From the NCBI GenBank assembly GCA_024195265.1, contig JAJLRJ010000011.1, positions 23,793,212 through 23,857,211 of the forward strand: a DNA stretch of 64,000 nt, written 5' to 3'. Made by a program: the position numbers and the translations under genes. The DNA comes from Dendrophyllia cribrosa. Its lineage: Eukaryota > Cnidaria > Anthozoa > Scleractinia > Dendrophylliidae. Shown here piece by piece: positions 48,001-57,394 of the stretch; position 1 is the stretch's first letter, and the number at the start of each line of letters is the position of its first letter. The notes below the pieces were generated by a model, which worked only from the letters and a program-made list of their open reading frames with translations, made no database searches and had not been told where the DNA came from.

Positions 48001-51000
48001 CAGTTCGCCACCAACATGGGGTACTCTTATGCGGGTACTCTTATGCCCGTTTACGCCTGCCACACAGGCTACTTGTTTTTGGTTTTTAATGGAAGGAAAT
48101 AGCTTGAAATTTCTTCAACATCGTCACTCGGGTTTTAAAAACTGCAAAGCAGCAAGAAAATAAGTGTAGCTATTTTATGTTCATTTGGCCTGTGTGATTT
48201 TATTCTTTACAAAATATTAATATTTAAGTTGTTTTCGTTCACTCAGATGTTGATGAATGCAGTGCTTCCTCCCCCGTCTGTGACGTCCATGCTCGATGCA
48301 CCAATACTCGTGGGTCTTATATCTGTACATGCAAAGTTGGATTCTCCGGTGATGGAAAAGCTTGCCAAGGTAGGTAGGGTGTCATTCTGTAAAGTACAGG
48401 CTTTCATTACTAGACTGAGCAATACTCAGGGTCATGCTGCCCTAGCTCACTACTTGACATTCCTTCATGTGACTAGAATGGTCACCTAGAAATGGTGCTT
48501 TCCTCTTCAATTTGAGGGTGTAAATATACTACTGAAAGAAAAACTAAACTTGGCTTTGACCATTTCAAGTGACACTCAGTAGTTTGTGAGTTTGTTACGT
48601 GGACTAATAAAGCGTCACGCTGTCTGTTGCGCTTTCACCAGCTGATGTCCGAATTGTCGTAACTGTATGTAAAGAGCAACACACCAGTGAAGACCTGTTT
48701 GGCCAGTAGAAAAGTTTGGAGTTGCTTGTTTGAGGCCCGATCTTTCTAGTTTTGTTGTTTCTTTACAAACCCTTCTCCAGATTTCCTGTCTCCACCGAGG
48801 TGTATAAATCGGTACTGGCGAACATTATGCTAAGGGCAACTCTACTATGGACTACTTTACTATGGCCTTAGAAAATATTCAGCTTAAATCGTTGCTGACG
48901 GTTTCTTTTTTGCTACAAATTAGATATGAGCTGAGAACCTGTGTTCAAGGAACTAATCAAAACCTTAGAAATATCATAACCAAGATCCAGTAATGAGGAC
49001 TCGACTCACTTAACTCCCCCGGGCACGATCGGTGACGGGCCGTACTCGATTGAGCCTTGATCAATTGATGGGCCGTGCATCACCAATCGTCTGGAGAGTT
49101 AAGTAGGGTGATCCTGATTGCTGAAAATGAGATAAAAATGTCTCCTCGTAGCTAGCTACTATAAGGCCGTTATAAAGCTGTGACTGCCAGCGTCGTTTCA
49201 GTGACCGAGTGGTTTAGGTCTGGAGACCCAGGTTCGACTTCTAGCTTGCTGGACCACACTTTCACTCATTTACTTGGTTGTGTTGATTTGTTTTCCCAAT
49301 TTAACTGTTTATATTTCATTTCCGTTGTCTCTATTGATGAAGTCTGATGTGAATGGCTTGTTGTAATCCATATATCATCGGCGGGACCGGCCGTCCCCTT
49401 CCGACCGTGCATATTTTGCTTCTACCTATCTGTTATAGGGGAGCACTCGCCGGGCCGAAGGCCCTGCTGCGGGCGCGTATGACGTCGCAAAACATGCGCA
49501 TATGACGCCACACAACATCCGGGATCTTTGCGGCTTTGTATTTCGCGCGGCTACACAGCCGTCAGCTCGGTAAACACTTTTATAGTTTGGATCTTTCGCT
49601 GTTCAGTGTTTAGTGGAGAAGTAAAGTCGTTATTTCCCTGCATTTTTTCGCGGTTTGCTACTGAAGACAGGGATACTAATTAAGGAATACTCAGAAACCG
49701 CTTTAGTGGAAAAAGAAGACCTTTCTTGGATAAAATCTTGCTTCGAGGAACTTCATACGTTTTTCAATGCGGGCCGATGTTAGTTTTTATTACGCATTTC
49801 GGAACCAAAGACGCGGAGATTTAAAGAATTAACAAGCAAGCGAGGGACTCAAAGGTAAAACAGATTACATTTTTCGATGGGAATTTATGTTGATATCAAT
49901 CTGTGATTGCCTTTTTTTGTGTTATTGTTAGTTTTGGAGAATTGATTTTAAAACGTGCATAAATTCAGTTGTATCGATTTCTTGAATTTCATCGAAGGCG
50001 GCTCGAACTCGATGCACTATAAATAGTACGCGTTTTGCTTTTAAACATAAACTAATGGAGATTTGAATAAAATTTTTCGAAAGAAGATTGTGTTGTCCAT
50101 TTTTATATGTTTGTTCATTCATTACATAGATTGAAAAGCGATTTTATGTAAACAAAACAAGATTTTATAGTTCTATTTTCACTCGCGTCGCCTTATGCAA
50201 ATATGTTTGTGTAATTTTGCAATTTTGATTTCCAAATCAGTTTCTCGGGCAATTTTTGACAAGCAACAAGTATATTTTATTCAGAAAGTAGTCGTACTAG
50301 TTATTCTAGACGGAGGTAAAGTTGTTTTTGTGAACTTTAGTACGGTGTAAATGTACTGTGCAGACGGTCGCGTTATAAGCTTACTGTTTTTGAGAATTGC
50401 TAAAATTGAAAAATAGCCCGGTCGTCAATCTTAATTCTTGTGCTTCCGACCTTCACCTTAGTTAAGTTTCACCTTAGTTAAGCTTGTTCAGAGAGCGACG
50501 CTGTTAGGCTCAGGCTATCTATATTTAGTATATACTGAAACAGTGGATAGCATTCTTGGCGCGCTCTGATTGGCTACTGAAACTCGGAATAGCAAGTGCT
50601 ATTCACCTCCCAGCAATTTGCGCGCGAAAATTGTAACCGTTGACAGGAATAAATGAGTTAAAAAGCATCATTTTCGTTATATTATCTCACTGTTTCAGTA
50701 TATACTAAAACAACTATTCACCTCAGTGTAGGTGGGTAGTGGTGGATATTTACCTCGCCACTTCGCGGCTCGGTAAATATCCACCACTACCCACCTCCAC
50801 TTCGGTGAATAGTTGTTAAATATTAATGCAATGGTTTTCATGTTCAAATTACAGATATCAACGAGTGCAGTATTTCTCCTTCTGTTTGTGACGTCAATGT
50901 TGACTGCCAGAACAATGAAGGCTCTTATGTTTGTTCATGCAAGCCTGGTTTCACTGATGATGGCAAAGCCTGCAGAGGTATATATGTAAGAAGAGAAACC

Positions 51001-52949
51001 TAGGTTAGATGGCTCTCTGGCATGTTGTTAATGAAAGACTGCAAACCAACACGAGGTTAATGTCGAATCTGAATAACAGTTGTGAATGTCAACTTACGCC
51101 ACATACGTATCGAGTATTTCCCGCAAAAATAATCGAAGGATCAAACGAGTAAACTCGTGATAATGAAAAGCTCTATCTAAATAACATATTTTTACTGAAA
51201 AATTTCACACCTTTACAATCATAAAAGAAGAAAGTAGCGAAGTCACTGGGCGAATTTTTGGGTGATATGCTGTACTAAGTCTTTATTTCCAAGCATTTCT
51301 AGTAGTGAGTGGTACAACATTGGAAATTTTTTTGGGAGGTGGTAGCTTGTGGATACTGGCATGAGCATCTCAGAATCCCGCGATTTTTACAAACTTGTAG
51401 ACTTAACCACAAGTTGAGCTCAGTGGGAGCGGAGCGCGATCGACCTAGCGAGCGAGAGCTCGACTTGTTTCCTTGCTGGAAATCGAATCAAGTGACGTTA
51501 TTTTGGCGCGAAATTTTTAAGGTGCGGAGCTCTGTCAACTGGCAAAGCTAGTACTTTTCGCGCGTTTTGCAATGACTTTTGAAGGCAAATGCCGCTCTGC
51601 GTTTGAATGGAGGAAAACATTGAAAATTTATTTATTAAGAAAATTTATCAGACGGTTTCGAGTAAATCAAAAATCATTTTTTAGGAAAAACAGTTATCAA
51701 GCAAATAATTTGCTTAAAGCAAAATATTTCCAAAATTCCCCAGCCGTTAAAATCATGACTACAAATTTAAGGACAATCGTTATTTTAACGGCTGGCTGTT
51801 TCGTGACTTCCGGCCCGACATCCACTAAGTATAAAAAAAAAAACGTTCCACATTCACTAGTTGGCTCAAAGGAGCCTTTGATTCCTACTGAAATAAAACT
51901 GCCATACGGAAACGTTAAGCTTACCTTTCTGTGCAATGAGGCGATTTTCAGTTGTTAAATGAAGTTAAAATTGATAGCCTGCATGATTTTGTATCATGTT
52001 TCCATGTCTTCCACCCAATGATAATCAAGTTTAATTTTTTTAAAGAAGAAAGTCAATCTTGTCGGTATTTTTGTTGTTGTTGTTGTTGTTGTCTTTCTTC
52101 TTTTTTCGAACCTAGAACCGTTTTGCCTCGACAGTTCCTCGCATCCGGGGATTTTTTCAAATGTTTTATTTTATTATCAATCTGTGGTGTTTTTGTTTTG
52201 TTTCCTGCAAATCAGGACTGTTCTTTGACGATATTTTCTATCATGATTATTTCACATACTCTCGTCCCAGCCTTCCAATAAACCTGACCGCGAGTGTTTA
52301 ACCCTCGTTTTTTTCTCGGATTTTTTCAAGAGCATTTATCATTAGCACATGCTGTTTTCAGTACCTGTTTGTTTATCCCTGAGACAGATTTTGGCAATGT
52401 TTAGGGAGAATCGGTTGCCATGGTAACGATGTGACGTCAAAGTGTCATGAGATCAAGTCATTTTTTATTAAAAATGCGTGTATTCACCTTTTCTGTGAAA
52501 ACCTTAAGGGGGGTTGGACCCCCCCCCCCCCCCCCCCCCCCCCCCGCCCTCCCCTTGTATGGCCGAGGGTTAATTTATGCATCATAATTGTCGATATATT
52601 GTGTGGTTGGTTTCATTTAGTTGTTGACTCAGTTCGCCTCGTGCATGGTAGCACTCCATTAGCTGGCAGAGTTGAAATCTTCTATAACAACCAGTGGGGT
52701 ACAATCTGCGATGATGGCTGGGATATAAATGATGCTAACGTGATCTGCAGGCAGCTTGGTTTCCCAACAGCTGCTCGAGCCTTTCGTGGCGCCCGTCATG
52801 GACAGGGCCCCGGACCCATTTGGATAAAAGAGGTGACCTGTACAGGAAGAGAGGCACATATCAAAGATTGCAGCCACCGCGGATGTGGAAAAAACGATTG
52901 CACTCACAGCAAAGATGTCAGTGTAGAGTGCTCCTCTCGTATTCCTTGA
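30893..52949 (+). CDS. EGF/SRCR modular extracellular protein (5' end missing)
   Basis: Eight exons can be read on one strand: 30893-31039, 31711-31833, 44759-44881, 46521-46643, 47341-47463, 48247-48369, 50855-50977 and 52621-52949 (TGA). Every internal junction is phase 1, so all eight can splice in frame. Order of modules: a Cys-containing segment ending [11 protein letters not shown] (similar to the start of fibrinogen-C-like domains), six calcium-binding EGF domains (each D-I/V-N/D-E-C, with C-x-N/D-4x-Y-x-C hydroxylation signature), and one SRCR domain with the canonical [23 protein letters not shown] and C-terminal cysteines. No transmembrane segment is visible after the SRCR, so the product is probably secreted. 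The first exon(s) with a signal peptide are not found in 28.3-30.9 kb. EGF domains 5 and 6 are recent duplicates of 1 and 2. A 10.5-kb transposon sits between EGF 1 and EGF 2. Confidence 0.8.
31084..31533. mobile_element. MITE with GCCTGCGTAGCAGGC end and poly-C core
   Basis: Left end CGCCTGCGTAGCAGGCG, right end CGCCTGCCACACAGGC; interior CT/GA-rich with a 71-base C run. The right end also marks the left breakpoint of the 3.57-kb duplication. Confidence 0.65.
31412..31482 (+). repeat. Poly-C tract, 71 bp
   Basis: Uninterrupted C run, the longest homopolymer in the window. Confidence 0.95.
31711..31833 (+). CDS. EGF exon 1 (calcium-binding EGF)
   Basis: [18 protein letters not shown] followed by [20 protein letters not shown]; 123 nt, phase 1-1, six cysteines in the EGF pattern. 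Confidence 0.92.
32471..32579. repeat. Imperfect inverted repeat in EGF intron, copy A
   Basis: CTTAACTCCCCCGGGCACGA faces CGTCTGGAGAGTTAAG with TGATCAATG-type centre; repeated in copy B at about 49008-49111. Confidence 0.5.
32660..32760 (+). repeat. tRNA-derived SINE head, copy A
   Basis: Box A-like GTGACCGAGTGGTTTAGG and box B-like AGGTTCGACTTC about 20 bp apart; also present in copy B at about 49199. Not a complete tRNA. Confidence 0.45.
33460..33467 (+). repeat. 8-bp target-site duplication, left
   Basis: AAGGCGGC immediately before the transposon; the same 8 bp follow its right end (43922-43929) and occur once in the unoccupied paralogous site (49995-50002). Confidence 0.95.
33468..35513 (+). 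repeat. Left terminal inverted repeat (2046 bp)
   Basis: Pairs with 41194-43921. Contains two copies of CCGGGATCACCAATTTGTT near the tip, the minisatellite, then about 640 bp of unique-looking sequence ending CATGTCCCAACGATTT. Confidence 0.93.
33552..34875 (+). repeat. Minisatellite in left TIR
   Basis: Built from words GTGGAACA, GTGGCACA, GTGGTATTATA and GTGCA in shuffled order, unit about 30-45 bp. The repeated peptide ORFs ([11 protein letters not shown], or VPLCHCST on the other strand) are by-products. Confidence 0.95.
35467..39959 (+). CDS. Transposase-C-terminus / OTU protease / CXC fusion protein (spliced)
   Basis: Exon a is open from 35467 (acceptor uncertain, perhaps at 35483) to the donor TCAG/GTACGT at 35845; exon b starts after TTTTCTCAG at 38317 and stops at TGA 39957-39959. 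The joint (phase 1) reads [20 protein letters not shown], continuing WINRLF. The stretch [12 protein letters not shown] ... [10 protein letters not shown] ... [10 protein letters not shown] resembles the C-terminal part of cut-and-paste transposases seen in aquatic-animal genomes (recognition from memory, superfamily not certain). Further on [13 protein letters not shown], with the nucleophile Cys at codon 38901, and GPGHYDNV, with His at codon 39312, define an OTU cysteine-protease domain (deubiquitinase fold). Then SCSCG ... [20 protein letters not shown] (39405-39565) is a tesmin/TSO1-like CXC cluster that in other proteins binds DNA. The last 90 residues are helical and charged. Confidence 0.8.
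35905..35967. repeat. Perfect hairpin in transposon intron
   Basis: ATCTAGTCCGCTTAATTTTC and its complement flank an (AT)n loop. Confidence 0.85.
35968..36042 (+). repeat. AT microsatellite
   Basis: More than 35 AT units inside the transposon intron. Confidence 0.95.
36043..37301. other. Transposon intron, unassigned
   Basis: No coding exon or repeat boundary recognised between the AT tract and the hairpin at 37302. Confidence 0.4.
37302..37535. mobile_element. Hairpin MITE nested inside the transposon
   Basis: Arms TATAATAAGAATAAACTCGT and GCAAAAATTTTGAACCCCCC pair with 37420-37535 around a 30-bp centre. Not shared with the TIRs. Confidence 0.8.
37557..37760 (+). repeat. About 105-bp tandem duplication
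   Basis: CAGATTTTAGACGTCAATTG to TATATTCCAGCATTACG repeats once with few changes (second unit from about 37664). The TTTCGAAAT and CACTCATCC blocks are identical. Confidence 0.85.
40243..40268 (+). promoter_or_regulatory. poly(A) signals of the transposon gene
   Basis: Overlapping AATAAA words about 290 bp after the stop of the OTU/CXC exon. Confidence 0.45.
40920..41191 (+). CDS. Possible small membrane-protein exon in transposon (doubtful)
   Basis: After an acceptor-like TTCGTTTGCAG (ends 40919) the frame [14 protein letters not shown] continues into a hydrophobic stretch [20 protein letters not shown] and a basic tail, ending just before the right TIR. No homology recognised; could be chance in AT-rich DNA. 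Confidence 0.25.
41194..43921 (-). repeat. Right terminal inverted repeat (2728 bp)
   Basis: Complement of 33468-35513, longer by about 0.68 kb owing to a duplicated block of the minisatellite. Confidence 0.93.
41838..43836 (-). repeat. Minisatellite in right TIR with 680-bp higher-order repeat
   Basis: Same words as in the left arm, complemented (TGTTCCAC, TGTGCCAC). Blocks starting 42422 and 43102 are the same over hundreds of bases at a 680-bp shift; a diagnostic ACACTGTGGTACC word also recurs at that distance. Confidence 0.93.
43922..43929 (+). repeat. 8-bp target-site duplication, right
   Basis: AAGGCGGC directly after the right terminus; the sequence then resumes TCGAACTCGATGCAC as in copy B. 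Confidence 0.95.
44455..44640. mobile_element. MITE, copy A (ACTGAAACAGTG ends)
   Basis: Ends TTTAGTATGTACTGAAACAG and CTGTTTCAGTATATACTAAA; the copy-B counterpart is at 50526-50710. Confidence 0.8.
44641..44730. repeat. Collapsed hairpin, copy A
   Basis: CAACTATTCACC ... GGTGAATAGTTG ends; one arm is shortened relative to copy B (50711-50818), where both arms are complete. Confidence 0.75.
44759..44881 (+). CDS. EGF exon 2
   Basis: [18 protein letters not shown] followed by [20 protein letters not shown]; 123 nt, phase 1-1. Confidence 0.92.
45586..45670 (+). repeat. 85-bp direct repeat, copy 1
   Basis: AGATCGCCTAGTATAGCCAC to TTGACAGA; near-identical copy at 46228-46310, about 640 bp away. 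A tRNA/SINE-like GGGATCGACTCCTGG word (minus strand, about 45980) lies between. Confidence 0.75.
46228..46310 (+). repeat. 85-bp direct repeat, copy 2
   Basis: Shares GCCACTGACTGTACACGAGA and GAGACTTGTGATGGCG with 45586-45670. Confidence 0.75.
46521..46643 (+). CDS. EGF exon 3
   Basis: [18 protein letters not shown] followed by [20 protein letters not shown]; 123 nt, phase 1-1. Most like EGF 2, so an older duplicate. Confidence 0.92.
46889..47023. mobile_element. TTAA-flanked MITE (AAAGGCCCACTGTCACCC ends)
   Basis: TTAAAGGCCCACTGTCACCC and the exact complement GGGTGACAGTGGGCCTTTAA; 135 bp. Confidence 0.9.
47341..47463 (+). CDS. EGF exon 4
   Basis: [18 protein letters not shown] followed by [20 protein letters not shown]; 123 nt, phase 1-1. 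Confidence 0.92.
47522..47545 (+). repeat. Poly-C tract, 24 bp
   Basis: Uninterrupted C run 58 bp after EGF exon 4. Confidence 0.95.
48247..48369 (+). CDS. EGF exon 5 (duplicate of EGF 1)
   Basis: As EGF exon 1 but TNTRGSY instead of TDTRGSY; splice sites intact. Confidence 0.92.
49199..49300 (+). repeat. tRNA-derived SINE head, copy B
   Basis: Same box A/box B words as 32660-32760. Confidence 0.45.
49995..50002 (+). other. Unoccupied transposon target site
   Basis: AAGGCGGC occurs once here, in TTTCATCGAAGGCGGCTCGA, exactly joining the two flanks of the element in copy A. Confidence 0.95.
50526..50710. mobile_element. MITE, copy B (ACTGAAACAGTG ends)
   Basis: Counterpart of 44455-44640. 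Confidence 0.8.
50711..50818. repeat. Complete hairpin, copy B
   Basis: GGTGGGTAGTGGTGGATATT pairs with its exact complement around CTCGCCACTTCGCGGCTC-like centre. Confidence 0.8.
50855..50977 (+). CDS. EGF exon 6 (duplicate of EGF 2)
   Basis: As EGF exon 2 with two changes: VNVDC for VNADC and GFTDDGK for GFTGDGK. The second replaces a usually invariant glycine near the end of the domain. Confidence 0.92.
51615..52518. other. Intron before SRCR exon
   Basis: A 128-codon open frame (51572-51958) runs across the duplication boundary and is probably chance. TTG microsatellite near 52070-52090. Confidence 0.4.
52519..52545 (+). repeat. Poly-C tract, 27 bp
   Basis: Uninterrupted C run 75 bp upstream of the SRCR exon. 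Confidence 0.95.
52621..52949 (+). CDS. Terminal SRCR exon
   Basis: Acceptor GTTTCATTTAG ends at 52620; phase 1. [52 protein letters not shown], then [19 protein letters not shown] and a final [10 protein letters not shown] before TGA. A full group-B type SRCR domain of about 100 residues; the protein stops directly after it. Confidence 0.95.
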
Positions 52950-53458
52950 ATTAAATGTGTATTTTTCCTTTCGTAAACAGTCGAAGTCATTTTCAACGGT
53001 CGATGTCATCATTGGTAACCACGCCTTTCGAAACAGTACTCGTCATTTTTGCACTAATTTAGGCCTAGATTGTGTCGAAATATGGTTACAATCGAAAGTT
53101 CTTCGGGAACGAAGCGCAATGCAATGTTTGACAAAGAGACGACATTTGCGCTCATAACATGCTTCGTCTGGCTTAGATCGAAACTACCTCGTGAAGTAGT
53201 TTCAATTATGCTCGGAATAAACATGTTTCGATCATGATTTGCGCAATGCACCGCCTGATGTGAACACTTTTCACAGTGAAACATTTTTAATTTGTGATCA
53301 GACTAAACATGTTTTGTCCTAGTGTGAACACAGCATAAGTCAAATACTTTATTGATCAAAGTGAAAGTGTCATTTCTCAAACTCGTCAGTAATTCATCAA
53401 GTTCGAACTGTGAAAATCATAAGCGTAAGTGCGTGACAGTGGTTTAGACACCCGATCT
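52950..53458. other. Downstream of the EGF/SRCR gene
   Basis: Probably 3' UTR and repeats; AATAAA at 53216-53221 is a possible poly(A) signal. Confidence 0.35.
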
Positions 53459-53592
53459 TAATTCGCCACTTTACTTTCTGGGACTATTACTGGGGACAGA
53501 GACAAAAGAAGCGTCCCCTGTAACGATCCCAGAAGTCGTTGCGAAAGTTCACTCGGCCCAGTTTCCTTCTCGTTTCTAAAGTGGCGAATTAG
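53459..53592. mobile_element. MITE with AATTCGCCACTTTA ends
   Basis: TAATTCGCCACTTTA and TAAAGTGGCGAATTA bound 134 bp. Confidence 0.75.
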
Positions 53593-54398
53593 CATAGATT
53601 TTGGTGATTAATTCCTTCGTTTTCTCTGTACATGTATTTAATGATCAGTTTGAGAAGCTATATCAAACACTCGAAAGAGTGATTCATCAGGTATCGAAAT
53701 ACCTAAAAGTGGTAAGATAAATTGTAGAACAGTAGCCAGTACAGGGTTAATCATAATAAATAAATATAGAACCGAGCTTTCGGCTGCCTGTACTACATTC
53801 TTTGAAGGGTGAAAGAACCTCAAAGTTGCTTATAAAAACTCGGTGGCGCCAAGTATTTTTCCACCCACCTATCGGGGTTTGAAAATCCTGATGAGACACT
53901 CTTCCTTGTGTGAGATATATTATTTCAAATGACAGCGACCGTTTACGAAAGGAAACTTCATTTATTATTTTATGATTATTGTTTGTTTTCTTAATAATTT
54001 TTAACCATAGAATTTAACTTAAAAATCTTTAAACAAGTTGCAATAATACGAATTTAAAATTTGATTGCTTTTTGAGGGAAAATTACTTATTTTCCTCTCC
54101 AAAAGACATTATATCACTGAGTTATAATCAAAACGGCAGAACTTTCCCAACAGCTCAATCGGCATTTAAGTACTATATTTCTTGGGCGTGTTATGGCCAA
54201 CGATTGGTTAAGCAGTCGCTGTTCCGAATCACGGCAAATTTCATAACTCAAACAACGTTTTGCCATTGCCGGCGCTGTTTTTCTTAATGGCGTCACGATG
54301 AGTTCGTGAACGTTATTAAGGTTATTAGTTTCAGCCGGATATTTAATTTCGATTATTATTGTCATCGCAAAGATCAAAGCCTGGTTTTTCAACCGTAG
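53593..54398. other. Intergenic, repeat-like
   Basis: Patch at 53714-53815 resembles 9930-10010; nothing else identified. Confidence 0.35.
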
Positions 54399-54881
54399 TT
54401 AGCCTGGGCATTTTTGAAGTTAATGAGCCTGGAGGGCGCAAACTGTGCACCCTTAGTAATTTAAAAAGCATTAAAGCTATGGCAATGAAACTTGGAGAGT
54501 ATATGTTACATCCAAAACGGTTTCTTTCACGGTCCGCGAAATGGTACGATGGCGTCATATGACGTGGAAATTACGTCATTAGTCCTGAAACAGTAGCCAT
54601 CTTGGATCCTCCATCTTGGATTAGTTCTCGATTTCTACAAAAATCCAAAAAAAAAACATCCAAATTGAGTCAAAACTAATCAAAACCAATAAATAAACGT
54701 GAAAATGTAAACAAAAGTGATTTTGTTTTTCCTTAAAAGGTGAAAGAATCCAAATTTCGAAAATCATGGCTGTCAATATCTTGCTGCATTGGAAACATCT
54801 AGTCACGTGAACAATGAAATGTCACACCAAGTCGTTGCCAGATAATTTTTTTTAGAAAAGTCACTCCAGGCTAAATAGGGT
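54399..54881 (-). mobile_element. Family 3 MITE, copy 2 (reverse)
   Basis: Ends AGCCTGGGCA and CTCCAGGCTAAATAGGG; interior GCCATCTTGGATCCTCCATC matches the complement of 59819-59840. Confidence 0.8.
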
Positions 54882-55834
54882 AAAAACAGTACTTAACTAA
54901 TCCAGAATTAGTACGAACATTTTGATCAAATTCAGAATTTCTCAGTGTTTGAAACAGAAGAAATTGTGAATAATGTTTAATCCAGGGTTTTTGCAAATCT
55001 GCTTTCTAAAACCACACGTGTTTTCCGTTTTTCTAAGAATATAACCTCTAGTCGCCTTTGAGAAAATTCAAAAATGAGTCGGTGTACAGACCAGAAAGAC
55101 CAAAAAGAGGAAAAGAGTGTTCCACTTACTCAGAAGCTCTTGTCTGCTGCCAGTAACGCGCACCATCAGGTTTTTGATCAGCTGTTTTCATCTCAAACAT
55201 ACCATGGTTATTTGCATGTTCTTATTGGCTCATTGCACTAAAAAAATTCTCTCTCTTAGGCTAAAATAAATGAAAAAAAAAATCTATATTTTTTTTGCTT
55301 TTTTATAATTAAAGGGATTGTGAAATCACTATCTTTGATAAATTTTTTGTAGCAGCCAAAGGGAAATGAAAGTAAACTGTTATAAACTAGCTGTGATTCT
55401 ACGAAACCACTTTTAATGTTGGTACCGATATAGTACATGGTTTCATATAAGGCAATGCTGTTTATAATCTTCTATAGTAATTGGTTAAATAAAACCATAG
55501 AGAGAGATACATTGTTCAACTCTTTGTTTGCTATTTAGCTTTTCTAGGTAACAAGGGGGTGACTTTAGTGCTTAATAGAGTGCTTATTGATTTTGCAAAA
55601 TGCAGCACGATGTACACTATAAGGATATAATATAACATGAACTTTATTCAAGCATCGTAATCTCCGGATTAAACTTGAATATTGCAATTACATTATAGCG
55701 GAGCTCTAAGGCCCGTTGCGTAGCCCCATAGAACCTATGCCCGTCATTTTTCATGGTCATGGCTAGCGGAATATTTCGCGGGCGCGTCGTGTGCCCGCTG
55801 CCGCCCGCCGTCCGCCGTTGGGAAAGGCTAGCTC
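54882..55834. other. Intergenic, nothing recognised
   Basis: AT-rich, no exon or bounded repeat. Confidence 0.4.
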
Positions 55835-56873
55835 GCGGGCGCGTATGACGTCGCAAAATATGCGCGTGCGACGTCATGCACGACGTCATCCGGGATCTTA
55901 GCAATTTTGAAACCAAAGCGAGGCTTTGTTTTTTTGCGCGGTTACACCGCCGAATGTCACGTCAGCTGGGAAAACACTGATGTTTTGCTGTGTTTACTAA
56001 GCGGAGAAAACCGTTTAAATTAAAGTCGTTATTTTCCTGCATTTTTTCGCGGTTTGCTACTCAAGACAGGGATACTAATTAAGGGATACTCAGAAGCCGC
56101 TATAGTGGAAAAAGAAGAGCTTTCAGGGATAAAATCTTGCTTCGAGGATGGGAGCAATGCGGGGAGATGTTTGTTTCTTCGGGTTTCAGAACTGAAGAAG
56201 CAGAGATATAAAGAATTTTCAACAGTGGAGGGACCTAAAAGTAAAACAAAATACATTTTTCGATAGGAATTTATGTTGATATCAATCTGTGATTGACTTT
56301 CACTTTGTGCTCTCGTTAGTTTTGGAGAATTGTTTATGAAACGTGCTCAAATTCAGTCGTTTTGATTTCTTTCATCGAAGACAGCTCGACCTCGATGAGC
56401 TATAAATGGTTCGCGTTTTGCTTTTAAACATTTTCGAAAGAAGATTGTGTTGTCTATTTTTATGTGTTTGTTCATTCATTGAAAAGCGATTTTATGTAAA
56501 CAAAACAAGACTTGAATTTTATTATAATTTTAACTTCACTCGCGTGGCCTTATGCAAATATGTTTGTCTATTTTTTGCAATTTTGATTTCCAAATCAGTT
56601 TAACGGAGAATTTTTGATAAGCAACAGGTGTATTTTATTTGGAAATTAGTCGTACTAGTTTTTCTAGACAGCGAAAAAGTTGTTTTGTGAACTTTTGTAC
56701 GATCTAAATGTACTGTGCAGACGGTCGCGTAATTCTGTTCTTGAGAATTGCTAAAATTAAAAAAATTGCCCGGTCGTGAATCGTAATTCTCGTGCTTCCG
56801 ACCTTTCACCACAGTTAAGTTTATCATCGGCTTTCTGTTCAGAGAACGACACTGTTAGGTTCAGCCTATCAAT
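55835..56873 (+). repeat. Dispersed 1-kb repeat, relative of the transposon target intron
   Basis: Matches about 32930-33467 joined to 43922-44450 in copy A (and 49450-50515 in copy B) at clearly lower identity: CATTTTTTCGCGGTTTGCTA, GGGATAAAATCTTGCTTCGA and TTATGCAAATATGTTTGT are shared. Confidence 0.8.
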
Positions 56874-57394
56874 ATATATTACAATTGATCCTGATCGATG
56901 CCTACGGTCTTGTAACACATAATTATATGTAAATCATTCGCCCAATCAATCACGTTACAAACTGAACCTCCAAGACGTGAATAAATCATAGTACCGTACT
57001 TTAGTTCGCATGCAGTGTATTTTTTTCTAAAGGGAGAGTGGCGGGGATGGCTTAAAAGAAAGTTGGGGCTTAATACATTTCTTCTTCTAAAGAGGGGTGG
57101 CTTATTAGAGTTGGGGGAGGGGCTTATTTAAGAGGGCTGGCTTAGTAATCCACCGTAGGAAAAAAGATGGCGGCTGTTCATTTTACCACAATACCTTGCG
57201 GACCTAACACAGCACATAAGGCACAAAGAAAGCCAAATTTTTACAATATTTGTTCCAGTACTAAGGACAATGTGTAGACTAGGTTTGAAGATTTTATAAC
57301 TTTTCTTGACATTTTTATGAACGTTGTCAAGGTTTCTATGCGCTAAGAATCATGGGTAAATGTACCAGTCGCCATCTTTTTTTCTACCGAGGAT
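56874..57394. other. Intergenic, G-rich tandem patch
   Basis: 57045-57150 has loose GGGGCTTA/GTGGCTTA repeats. No gene. Confidence 0.4.

Larger units (their letters stand above)
48045..51614 (+). repeat. 3.57-kb duplication, copy B (no transposon)
   Basis: Direct partner of 31509-45518. Scattered single-base differences and small indels only, apart from the missing transposon and a longer hairpin at 50711-50818. Confidence 0.92.

Noticed and set aside
51572..51958. 128-codon ORF
   Set aside because: It spans the duplication breakpoint at 51615, so it was created by the rearrangement; no domain and no splice support.
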